From the NCBI RefSeq assembly GCF_000719115.1, contig NZ_JOEA01000017.1:248001-312000 (forward strand): 64,000 nt of DNA, given 5' to 3'. The notes under the pieces were generated by a model that was not told the DNA's origin, ran no database searches, and saw only the letters and a list, made by a program, of their open reading frames with translations. The position numbers were made by a program, and so were the translations under genes. The first letter of the stretch is position 1, and every line of letters starts with the position of its first letter. Positions 57,201 through 64,000 of the stretch are shown piece after piece. The stretch comes from Lentzea albidocapillata (GTDB lineage: Bacteria > Actinomycetota > Actinomycetes > Mycobacteriales > Pseudonocardiaceae).

Positions 57201-59480
57201 ATGCGTGACGTGAGCAAGGACGACAACGACGGTAAGGCGACACCCTCCCGACGCCGCACGGCCCGTGCGAAAGAGGAAGCGGCGACCCCGCGCAAGCAGC
57301 CTCGTGCGGCGACCCGGCGAGTTTCGACGACCCGGGCGAAGGTCGAACGCGGTCCCACCGCCGCCGCCCCGTTGCGCGGCGTGCCTTCCGCACCGCCCGC
57401 GGTGACGTCCAGCGCGGTACCGACCGATCTCCCGGACGACCGGTACTTCAACCGTGAACTGTCCTGGTTGGACTTCAACGCCCGCGTGCTCGCACTGGCC
57501 GAGGACTCCTCGCAGCCGTTGCTGGAGCGCGCGAAGTTCCTCGCGATCTTCGCCTCGAACCTGGACGAGTTCTACATGGTCCGGGTCGCGGGCCTGAAGC
57601 GGCGCGCGGAGACCGGTCTTTCGGTGCGCAGCGCGGACGGGCTCACGCCGCAAGAGCAGCTCGTGTCGATCTCCAAGCGCACCCAGGAACTCGTGGAGCA
57701 GCACGCCCGCACGTTCCTCGACCACATCCGGCCGGGCCTGGAAGAGCACCGGATCAGCATCGTGACGTGGGGCGACCTCACGGACTACGACCGGTTGAGG
57801 CTCTCCAACTACTTCAGCGCCCAGGTGTTCCCGGTCCTGACGCCGCTCGCGGTCGACCCGGCGCACCCGTTCCCCTACATCTCGGGGCTGTCGCTGAACC
57901 TCGCCGTGACCGTGCGGGATCCCGAGGGCGGCGGCGAGCGGTTCGCCCGCGTGAAGGTGCCGGACAACGTGCCGCGCCTCGTCCGGGTGGAAGGGGACCG
58001 GTCGTCCTCTTCCGCGACCTTCCTGCCGCTGGAGGAACTCATCGCCGCGCACCTGGGCGAGCTGTTCACCGGCATGGAGGTCATCGAGTGCCACGCGTTC
58101 CGGGTGACGCGCAACGCGGACCTCGAGGTCGAGGAGGACCGCGACGAGGACCTGTTGCAGGCGCTGGAACGCGAGCTCGCGCGGCGCCGGTTCGGTCCGC
58201 CGGTGCGCCTGGAGGTGGCCGACGACATGACCGAGCACATGCTCGAACTGTTGTTGCGGGAGATGGAGGTCGACCCGCACGACGTCGTGACCGTGCCCGG
58301 CCTGCTCGACCTGTCGTGCCTGTGGCTGCTCTACGGCATCGACCGCAAGACGTTGAAGGACCCGGCGTTCGTGCCGGCGACGCACCCGGCGTTCGGTGAG
58401 CGCGAGACGCCGAAGAGCGTTTTCGCGACGCTGCGCGAGGGTGACGTCCTCGTGCACCACCCGTACGACTCGTTCTCCACGTCCGTGCAGCGCTTCATCG
58501 AGCAGGCGGCGGCCGACCCGCACGTGCTCGCCATCAAGCAGACGCTGTACCGCACCTCCGGCGACTCGCCCATCGTGGACGCGCTGATCGACGCGGCCGA
58601 GGCGGGCAAGCAGGTCGTGGCGCTGGTGGAGCTGAAGGCTCGTTTCGACGAGCAGGCGAACATCAAGTGGGCGCGGGCGCTGGAAAAGGCGGGCGTGCAC
58701 GTCGTCTACGGCCTGGTGGGCCTGAAGACGCACTGCAAGACGTCGCTCGTGGTGCGCCAGGAAGGCTCGACGATCCGCCGCTACTGCCACATCGGCACCG
58801 GCAACTACAACCCGAAGACCGCGCGGCTGTACGAGGACGTCGGCATCCTGACCGCCGAGCCGACGATCGGCGCGGACCTCACCGACCTCTTCAACGTGCT
58901 GACCGGCTACGCGCGCCAGGACGAGTACCGCTCGCTGCTCGTCGCGCCCTACGGCGTCCGCAAGGGCATCGTCGACCGGATCAACCTGGAGATCGAAGGC
59001 GCGCAGGCCGGTGAGCCCTCGGGTGTGCGCATCAAGGTGAACTCGCTCGTGGACGAGCAGGTCATCGACGCGCTGTACCGGGCGTCGCAGGCCGGCGTGC
59101 CCGTCGACGTGGTGGTGCGCGGCATCTGCGGCCTGAAGCCGGGCATCAAGGGACTGTCGGAGAACATCCGGGTGCGGTCGATCCTGGGCCGGTTCCTGGA
59201 GCACTCGCGGGTCTTCCACTTCGTCGCCTGCGACGAGTACTGGATCGGCAGCGCGGACATGATGCACCGCAACCTGGACCGCCGCGTCGAGGTGGCCCTG
59301 CGCGTCGCCGACCCGCGCCTGACCAAGCAGCTGGGCGACATGTTCGAGTCCGCGCTCGACCCGCACACGCGCTGCTGGGTTCTGTGCCCTGACGGAGAAT
59401 GGGAGGCCTCGCCTTCGGACGGCTCGTCCGTGCGGGACCACCAGATGGAACTGCTGCACAGGCACGGAGCTCTTGGGTGA
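57201..59480 (+). CDS. ppk: Polyphosphate kinase 1
   Basis: 759 residues; synthesises polyphosphate from ATP. A Lys/Arg/Thr-rich N-terminal extension of ~75 residues precedes the PPK1 core: [46 protein letters not shown], the middle domain, then [11 protein letters not shown] and [21 protein letters not shown] with the phospho-His. Complete. The stop overlaps mutT1 (GTGA). ATG 57201; GTG 57210 possible. Conserved ppk-mutT1 pair of actinobacteria. Confidence 0.98.
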   Translation: MRDVSKDDNDGKATPSRRRTARAKEEAATPRKQPRAATRRVSTTRAKVERGPTAAAPLRGVPSAPPAVTSSAVPTDLPDDRYFNRELSWLDFNARVLALAEDSSQPLLERAKFLAIFASNLDEFYMVRVAGLKRRAETGLSVRSADGLTPQEQLVSISKRTQELVEQHARTFLDHIRPGLEEHRISIVTWGDLTDYDRLRLSNYFSAQVFPVLTPLAVDPAHPFPYISGLSLNLAVTVRDPEGGGERFARVKVPDNVPRLVRVEGDRSSSSATFLPLEELIAAHLGELFTGMEVIECHAFRVTRNADLEVEEDRDEDLLQALERELARRRFGPPVRLEVADDMTEHMLELLLREMEVDPHDVVTVPGLLDLSCLWLLYGIDRKTLKDPAFVPATHPAFGERETPKSVFATLREGDVLVHHPYDSFSTSVQRFIEQAAADPHVLAIKQTLYRTSGDSPIVDALIDAAEAGKQVVALVELKARFDEQANIKWARALEKAGVHVVYGLVGLKTHCKTSLVVRQEGSTIRRYCHIGTGNYNPKTARLYEDVGILTAEPTIGADLTDLFNVLTGYARQDEYRSLLVAPYGVRKGIVDRINLEIEGAQAGEPSGVRIKVNSLVDEQVIDALYRASQAGVPVDVVVRGICGLKPGIKGLSENIRVRSILGRFLEHSRVFHFVACDEYWIGSADMMHRNLDRRVEVALRVADPRLTKQLGDMFESALDPHTRCWVLCPDGEWEASPSDGSSVRDHQMELLHRHGALG

Positions 59481-60397
59481 TCAAAGCTGCTGGGGCGGTG
59501 CTCTGGCGCGAGGCCGACGGCGACGTCGAAGTCGCGGTGGTGCACCGCCAGCGTTATGACGACTGGTCCCTGCCGAAAGGCAAACTCGACCACGGAGAGA
59601 CGATTCCGGCCTGCGCGGTGCGCGAGGTGGAAGAGGAGACGGGCTTCTCCTGTGTCCTCGGCCGGCATCTCCGGCAGGTGTCGTATTCGGTGAAAAGCGT
59701 GCCTAAAACGGTCGACTACTACGCCGCTCAGGCCGTTTCCGGTTCGTTCGTCCCCAACGAAGAGGTCGATCTGCTGCGGTGGCTGCCGATCGCCGAGGCG
59801 TCGGAACTGCTGACCTACGAACCGGACCGGGAGGTGCTGGCCGAGTTCTCCCGCCTGCCCGCGGACCTGCTGGTCGTTCTGCTGGTGCGGCACGCGAAGG
59901 CCGGGAAGCGGTCCGAGTGGAATGACGACGACGACCTCCGCCCGCTCTCAGGCGCGGGCTGGCGCCAGGCCGCGGCGCTGCGAGCCTTGTTGCCCCTGTG
60001 GTCACCGGTGCGCGTCCACACGGCGCCCAGAACGCGTTGCGTGGACACCGTACGAGGCGTGGCCGAGGACCTGGACGTGGAGATGGTCGAGGAGCCGCGC
60101 CTGGCGGAGGAGGGCTACTGGCCCGACCCGGACGCCGGTCTCGTGCGGCTGCTGGAGGTCGCCGCGCTGGAGGGCCGTGCCGTCCTCTCCTCGCAGGGCG
60201 GCGTGATCCCGTCCGTCGTACAGTCGCTGGCCGAAATGGGCGGGCTGCGGCTCGACGAGATCCCGTGCAAGAAGGGCAGCACGTGGGTGCTCACCTTCAC
60301 CAGGCCGTTCGGCACGTGGTCCACTTCGGACTCGCCTTCGCACTGGCCAACCCTGGTGTCGGCGCACTACCTGGCCTCTGCGCTGGCACGACCCTAG
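59477..60397 (+). CDS. mutT1: MutT1-type Nudix hydrolase with histidine-phosphatase domain
   Basis: 306 residues with two domains, the hallmark of mycobacterial MutT1 (Rv2985). The N-terminal Nudix box [23 protein letters not shown] sanitises 8-oxo-dGTP and cleaves dinucleoside polyphosphates. The C-terminal phosphoglycerate-mutase-like domain has [11 protein letters not shown] (RHG-type His), [12 protein letters not shown] and a late [13 protein letters not shown] 59477 overlaps the ppk stop, so the two are coupled. Confidence 0.95.
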   Translation: MIKAAGAVLWREADGDVEVAVVHRQRYDDWSLPKGKLDHGETIPACAVREVEEETGFSCVLGRHLRQVSYSVKSVPKTVDYYAAQAVSGSFVPNEEVDLLRWLPIAEASELLTYEPDREVLAEFSRLPADLLVVLLVRHAKAGKRSEWNDDDDLRPLSGAGWRQAAALRALLPLWSPVRVHTAPRTRCVDTVRGVAEDLDVEMVEEPRLAEEGYWPDPDAGLVRLLEVAALEGRAVLSSQGGVIPSVVQSLAEMGGLRLDEIPCKKGSTWVLTFTRPFGTWSTSDSPSHWPTLVSAHYLASALARP

Positions 60398-60557
60398 GTT
60401 TCTGCCGCTGCTCCGCAGACGGCGGCGAGTTCGCCGGGAAGTCGGTCGCGAACTCGCGGATTCGATGCGAGGCCAGGAACTCCAGTTCCCCCAATACAAA
60501 TAACGCTTTCACGCCTGTGAGCGCTCCTGGCACGAGCGAATCCCGCAAAACACGATA

Positions 60558-60581
60558 GCCCTGGTGTGCGCACACCAGGGC
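60558..60581. other. 24-bp perfect palindrome, first copy
   Basis: GCCCTGGTGTGC then its complement, centred on GCGC. A near-identical palindrome is repeated 43 bp away. In the 276-bp spacer between convergent mutT1 and hupB. Confidence 0.7.
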
Positions 60582-60587
60582 CATGCC

Positions 60588-60640
60588 GCAACAACACGAA
60601 GGCCCCGGTGTGCGCACACCAGGGCCTTCCGCGTTGTTGC
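60588..60640. terminator. Long hairpin downstream of hupB, second palindrome copy
   Basis: Arms of ~26 nt beginning GCAACAAC (60588) and ending GTTGTTGC (60640), with the inner palindrome CGGTGTGCGCACACC. It lies 33 bp after the hupB stop on the minus strand and likely ends that transcript. The rest of the spacer (60398-60557) holds nothing I can support. Confidence 0.75.
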
Positions 60641-60673
60641 TGAAGTGACGCAGCCTCCCTCAGGAGGCCCGTC

Positions 60674-61339
60674 TCACTTCTTCTTGGCAGCCGTCTTGCG
60701 AGCAGCCGGCTTCGCAGCCGCGGTCTTCGCGGCGGGCTTGGCAGCGGCGGTCGTCTTGGCAGCAGCCGGCTTGGCAGCGGCCGTGGCGCGCTTGGCCGGA
60801 GCCTTGGCAGCGGCCGTCTTGGTCGCGGCCTTGGTGGCGGTCGCCTTCGCAGGCGCCTTGGCAGCAGCGGGCTTCGCCGCGGCCGTGGTGGTGCGACGGG
60901 TCGCGGGCGCCTTGGTGGCGGCCGCGGCCGTGCGGGTGCGCGTCGTGGTCGTCGCGCGGGTCGTCGCGGCCTTGGTCGCCGGAGCCTTGGTAGCCGCGGG
61001 CTTCGCGGCAGCAGCGGCGGCGGGCTTGGCGGCGGCCTTGGCAGCAACGGCCTTCGGCAGCTTCTTCGCACCGCTGATGACGTCCTTGAACGTCGAGCCG
61101 GGGCGGAACGCGGGCACGTTGGTCTTCTTGACCTTCACGGTCTCGCCCGTACGCGGGTTGCGCGCGGTGCGAGCCGCACGGGCGCGCTTCTCGAAGACGC
61201 CGAAGCCCGTGATGTTGACCTTCTCGCCCTTGTTGACGCTACGGACGATCACGTCCACGAGGCCGTCAACAGCAGCACCGGCGGTCTTCTTGTCTCCAAG
61301 GCGCTCGGCGAGCGCCTCGATGAGCTGGGCCTTATTCAC
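60674..61339 (-). CDS. hupB: Nucleoid-associated HU protein with Ala/Lys-rich tail (HupB/MDP1 type)
   Basis: 221 residues. The first ~90 are a standard HU ([81 protein letters not shown]), whose [22 protein letters not shown] is the DNA-binding arm. The remaining ~120 residues are repeats of Ala, Lys, Pro and Thr ([18 protein letters not shown]) that bind DNA and compact the chromosome, as in mycobacterial HupB. GTG 61339 has GGGAGG 8 nt upstream. Confidence 0.96.
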   Translation of the reverse strand: MNKAQLIEALAERLGDKKTAGAAVDGLVDVIVRSVNKGEKVNITGFGVFEKRARAARTARNPRTGETVKVKKTNVPAFRPGSTFKDVISGAKKLPKAVAAKAAAKPAAAAAAKPAATKAPATKAATTRATTTTRTRTAAAATKAPATRRTTTAAAKPAAAKAPAKATATKAATKTAAAKAPAKRATAAAKPAAAKTTAAAKPAAKTAAAKPAARKTAAKKK

Positions 61340-61485
61340 CGTCAGTCCCTCCCAGGACGCTCACGGCCCTAAGAGACGGGCCGACTAGAACGCAACGGTA
61401 GGCCCAAATCGCGAGAAATACCAATCGCCACGCCAGATTTTTCGTTGTGGCGTGGCTAATTGCGCCCCTTCGAGGGACAGGAGGC

Positions 61486-61519
61486 GCCGGATTCGCCCCT
61501 CTGAAGGGGAGAATCCGGC
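61486..61519. terminator. Terminator of leuCD
   Basis: Arms GCCGGATTCGCCCCT (61486-61500) and AGGGGAGAATCCGGC (61505-61519), one mismatch, loop CTGA, 6 bp after the leuD stop on the minus strand. Confidence 0.85.
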
Positions 61520-61525
61520 CCCCTC

Positions 61526-62128
61526 TCAGACCGCCGGAAGCGGATCCGTTGTGGGCAGCCAAGTCTGGCGATTGCCCTCGAATGCGCTGATCTCGGGCTC
61601 GTGGCGCAGCGTCAAAGCGATGTCGTCGAGGCCTTCGAGAAGGCGCCAGCGGGTGTAGTCGTCGATCTCGAACGGGGCTACCAAGTCCTTGGCGCGAACG
61701 GTCTTGTCGGTGAGGTCCACCGTGACCGGCGTGCCGGGTTCGGACTCCAGCACCTTCCACAGCAGCTCGACATCGGACTGGCTGCACTGCGCCGCCACGA
61801 GGCCCTGCTTGCCGGAGTTGCCCCGGAAGATGTCCGCGAACCGGGACGAGACGACGACGCGGAAGCCGTAGTCCATCAACGCCCAGACGGCGTGTTCCCG
61901 AGAGGACCCGGTGCCGAAGTCAGGGCCCGCAACGAGGACGCTGCCCGCCTTGAAGGGCTCCTGGTTGAGGATGAAGTGCTCGTCACCGCGCCAGGCGGCG
62001 AAGAGCCCGTCCTCGAACCCGGTGCGGGTCACGCGCTTGAGGTAGACGGCCGGGATGATCTGGTCGGTGTCCACGTTGGACCTGCGCAGCGGCACACCGA
62101 CGCCCGTGTGGGTGGTGAAGGCATCCAT
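61526..62128 (-). CDS. leuD: 3-isopropylmalate dehydratase small subunit
   Basis: 200 residues: [70 protein letters not shown] and [13 protein letters not shown]. It forms isopropylmalate isomerase with LeuC, the second step of leucine synthesis. ATG 62128 is 2 bp after the leuC stop, so the subunits are co-translated. Confidence 0.98.
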   Translation of the reverse strand: MDAFTTHTGVGVPLRRSNVDTDQIIPAVYLKRVTRTGFEDGLFAAWRGDEHFILNQEPFKAGSVLVAGPDFGTGSSREHAVWALMDYGFRVVVSSRFADIFRGNSGKQGLVAAQCSQSDVELLWKVLESEPGTPVTVDLTDKTVRAKDLVAPFEIDDYTRWRLLEGLDDIALTLRHEPEISAFEGNRQTWLPTTDPLPAV

Positions 62129-62130
62129 GG

Positions 62131-63537
62131 TCAGTTCTCCAGGTCTGCGGGGGCCGACAGGGTGCCGCGCACGGCCGTGGCGGCGGCGACGAGCGGTGAC
62201 ACGAGGTGCGTCCGGCCGCCCTTGCCCTGCCTGCCCTCGAAGTTGCGGTTCGAGGTCGACGCGCTGCGCTCGCCGGGCGCGAGCTGATCCGGGTTCATGC
62301 CAAGGCACATCGAGCACCCGGCCTGCCGCCACTCGGCGCCCGCGTCGAGGAACACCTTGTCCAGGCCCTCGTCCTCCGCCTGCTTGCGCACCCGCATCGA
62401 ACCGGGGACGACCAGCATCCGTACTCCTGAAGCGACGTGCTTCCCCTTGATGACGTCCGCCGCGGCGCGCAGGTCCTCGATGCGCCCGTTGGTGCAGGAG
62501 CCGAGGAACACCGTGTCCACGCGGATGTCGCGCAGTGGCGTGCCGGCCTCGAGGCCCATGTACGTCAGCGCCTTCTCGGCGGCCACGCGCTCGTTCTCGT
62601 CCGCGATCTTCTCGGGGTCGGGGATGTTCGCGCTCAGAGGCAGGCCCTGACCGGGGTTCGTGCCCCACGTGACGAAGGGGGTGAGCTCCGTCGCGTCGAT
62701 GCTCACTTCCGCGTCGAAAGTCGCGTCGTCGTCGGTGCGCAGCGTCTTCCAGTATTCGACGGCCGCGTCCCAGTCCGCGCCGGACGGTGCGTGCGGACGA
62801 CCCTTGATGTAGTCGAAAGTCGTGTCGTCCGGTGCGATCATGCCGGCGCGCGCGCCCGCCTCGATCGACATGTTGCAGACCGTCATGCGCGCTTCCATCG
62901 ACAGCGCCTCGATGGCGTCGCCGCGATACTCGAGCACGTAGCCCTGCCCGCCACCGGTTCCGATCTTCGCGATGACGGCGAGGATGATGTCCTTCGCCGT
63001 GACGCCCTCGCCGAGCGCGCCGTTGACGTTGATGGCCATCGTCTTGAACGGACGCAGCGGCAACGTCTGCGTCGCCATCACGTGCTCGACCTCGGACGTG
63101 CCGATGCCGAACGCGAGCGCGCCGAACGCACCGTGGGTGCTCGTGTGACTGTCGCCGCACACCACCGTCATGCCGGGCTGCGTGAGGCCGAGCTGCGGGC
63201 CGACCACGTGGACGATGCCCTGCTCGAAGTCCCCCATCGGGTGCAGCCGCACCCCGAACTCCGCGCAGTTGCGACGGAGGGTCTCAACCTGCGTACGCGA
63301 CACGAGATCCGCGATCGGCTTGTCGATGTCGACGGTCGGAACGTTGTGATCCTCGGTGGCGATCGTGAGATCGGCCCTGCGCAGCCCGCGGCCCGCAAGG
63401 CGGAGGCCGTCGAACGCCTGGGGGCTGGTGACTTCGTGCAGCAGGTGGAGGTCGATGTAAAGCAGGTCCGGCTCCGCGCCACTTCCGTGGCGCACAACGT
63501 GTGCCTCCCACACCTTCTCCGCGAGCGTGCGGCTCAT
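62131..63537 (-). CDS. leuC: 3-isopropylmalate dehydratase large subunit
   Basis: 468 residues of the aconitase family: [67 protein letters not shown] and [10 protein letters not shown], the last two carrying the three Cys of the [4Fe-4S] cluster. ATG 63537 has GGGAG 8 nt upstream. The gene is divergent from an IclR regulator that, in this position in actinobacteria, is the NdgR-type controller of leucine and amino-acid genes. Confidence 0.98.
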   Translation of the reverse strand: MSRTLAEKVWEAHVVRHGSGAEPDLLYIDLHLLHEVTSPQAFDGLRLAGRGLRRADLTIATEDHNVPTVDIDKPIADLVSRTQVETLRRNCAEFGVRLHPMGDFEQGIVHVVGPQLGLTQPGMTVVCGDSHTSTHGAFGALAFGIGTSEVEHVMATQTLPLRPFKTMAINVNGALGEGVTAKDIILAVIAKIGTGGGQGYVLEYRGDAIEALSMEARMTVCNMSIEAGARAGMIAPDDTTFDYIKGRPHAPSGADWDAAVEYWKTLRTDDDATFDAEVSIDATELTPFVTWGTNPGQGLPLSANIPDPEKIADENERVAAEKALTYMGLEAGTPLRDIRVDTVFLGSCTNGRIEDLRAAADVIKGKHVASGVRMLVVPGSMRVRKQAEDEGLDKVFLDAGAEWRQAGCSMCLGMNPDQLAPGERSASTSNRNFEGRQGKGGRTHLVSPLVAAATAVRGTLSAPADLEN

Positions 63538-63577
63538 CGCGACATCTCCCACATCATGGACGCGCCGACAGATCTGG

Positions 63578-63598
63578 ACTTCTCACTGTCTGGGAAGT
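63578..63598. promoter_or_regulatory. Operator candidate between leuC and the IclR regulator
   Basis: ACTTC...GAAGT with 11 bp spacing (63578-63598). IclR/NdgR proteins often control a divergent leuCD operon. Weak symmetry beyond the arms. Confidence 0.4.
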
Positions 63599-63610
63599 TA
63601 GTATCGGCTT

Positions 63611-64000
63611 GTGGGACAGCATAGCGGGATCGGCGTGCTGGACAAGGCAGTGGCCGTGTTGAACGCCGTAGCAAAAGATCCTTGTGGCCTGGCCGAGTTG
63701 TGCAACCGCACCGGCCTCCCGCGAGCGACCGCGCACCGCCTGGCCGTAGGCCTCGAGGTGCACCGGTTGCTGCGCCGAGGCTCCGACGGCCGCTGGCGCC
63801 CAGGCGCGGCTCTGGCCGAACTGGCAGGCGGCGCAACGGACCCGTTGCTGGACGCCGCTTCCTCCGTCCTGCCACGCCTGCGCGACATCACAGGCGAAAG
63901 CGTGCAGCTCTACCGCCGCGACGGCATGCAACGAGTCTGCGTCTCCTCAGCAGAACCCCCCTCGGGCCTGCGAGACACAGTCCCGATCGGAGCCAGGCTC
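63611..64000 (+). CDS. IclR-family regulator, NdgR type (3' truncated by window end)
   Basis: The first 130 codons. Winged helix-turn-helix (GVLDKAVAVLNAVAKDPCGLAELCNRTGLPRATAHRLAVGLEVHRLLRRGSDGRWRPG), then the linker and the start of the effector domain (SVQLYRRDGMQRVCVSSAEPPSGLRDTVPIGARL). Position opposite leuCD is that of NdgR/LtbR, which regulates branched-chain amino-acid and other genes. GTG 63611. The end of the gene is outside the window. Confidence 0.9.
   Translation, partial: MGQHSGIGVLDKAVAVLNAVAKDPCGLAELCNRTGLPRATAHRLAVGLEVHRLLRRGSDGRWRPGAALAELAGGATDPLLDAASSVLPRLRDITGESVQLYRRDGMQRVCVSSAEPPSGLRDTVPIGARL

Noticed and set aside
60297..60617. Minus-strand ORF covering the palindromes after hupB
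   Set aside because: Antisense to mutT1 and the intergenic palindromes, no domain, and codon use of a shadow frame.
60674..61050. Tandem repeats as a possible CRISPR or satellite
   Set aside because: The repetition is codon-level Ala/Lys/Pro repeats of the HU tail, without spacers.
63538..63610. Leucine-rich leader peptide for leuCD
   Set aside because: The short frames before leuC (e.g. MMWEMSR) contain no Leu run and no attenuator hairpin; an IclR operator is more likely.

Overview
The window is high-GC actinobacterial chromosome. Gene order (ftsY, smc, acylphosphatase, mutM, rnc, rpmF, DUF177, sepIVA-like, coaD, rsmD, pyc, recG, fakA-type kinase, ung, thiL, DUF3515, ddl, gpsA, plsC, fbiD/cofC, ppk, mutT1, hupB, leuD, leuC, IclR regulator) matches the conserved core block known from Mycobacterium tuberculosis (about Rv2921c to Rv2989). 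GTG/TTG starts, leaderless-looking promoters, an HU with a long Ala/Lys tail and F420 synthesis (fbiD) fit the order Pseudonocardiales (a Lentzea/Saccharothrix-like organism), but the genus is inference. It is a housekeeping region with accessory genes between core genes. No tRNA, rRNA or CRISPR array was seen.

Layout. 1-7.1 kb: the 3' end of an IclR regulator, ftsY, anmK with a sodium:solute symporter, a two-domain acetyltransferase, small proteins and a PlsC-type acyltransferase. 7.2-12.3 kb: smc, an ECF sigma/zinc anti-sigma pair, acylphosphatase. 12.4-17.8 kb: a secreted CAP protein, two tandem paralogous Thr/Pro-rich membrane proteins, and kdpDE without kdpFABC. 17.8-19.7 kb: a MarR regulator and a PadR/HAAS-domain pair, each regulator with a palindromic operator candidate. 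19.8-25.1 kb: mutM, a small ORF, rnc, rpmF, DUF177, sepIVA, a GNAT, coaD, rsmD. 25.1-33.1 kb: an MBL-fold hydrolase, pyc, a DivIVA-like coiled-coil protein and a lipoprotein peptidase. 33.2-40.8 kb: recG interrupted by an intein, fakA, rpmB, an MFS transporter, ung, a gamma-carbonic-anhydrase-like protein. 40.8-46.7 kb: a GNAT, a decayed TnpB-only IS605-family element, thiL, a stand-alone Lrp effector domain, DUF3515, ddl, a frameshifted GNAT. 46.7-50.4 kb: a MocR regulator divergent from a flavin split-barrel protein, cysteine dioxygenase and a Cys/Met PLP enzyme. 50.4-64 kb: gpsA, plsC, fbiD, a lipoprotein, an OafA-type acyltransferase, an LVIVD-repeat protein, a small cold-shock-like protein, ppk, mutT1, hupB, leuDC and an NdgR-type IclR regulator cut by the window end.

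Two observations stand out. First, RecG carries a 342-residue intein inserted inside the Walker A motif (GSGK|T). It starts with Ala and shows the Trp-Cys-Thr triplet of class 3 inteins plus two LAGLIDADG motifs. Second, a 12-codon upstream ORF with four consecutive Cys codons precedes the cysteine dioxygenase gene. It starts at the expected start point of a leaderless promoter and is followed by alternative pairings around the downstream Shine-Dalgarno. This suggests cysteine-sensing attenuation applied to a catabolic enzyme. Other notable items are palindromic operators, very strong hairpins in divergent intergenic regions, and duplicated palindromes behind hupB.
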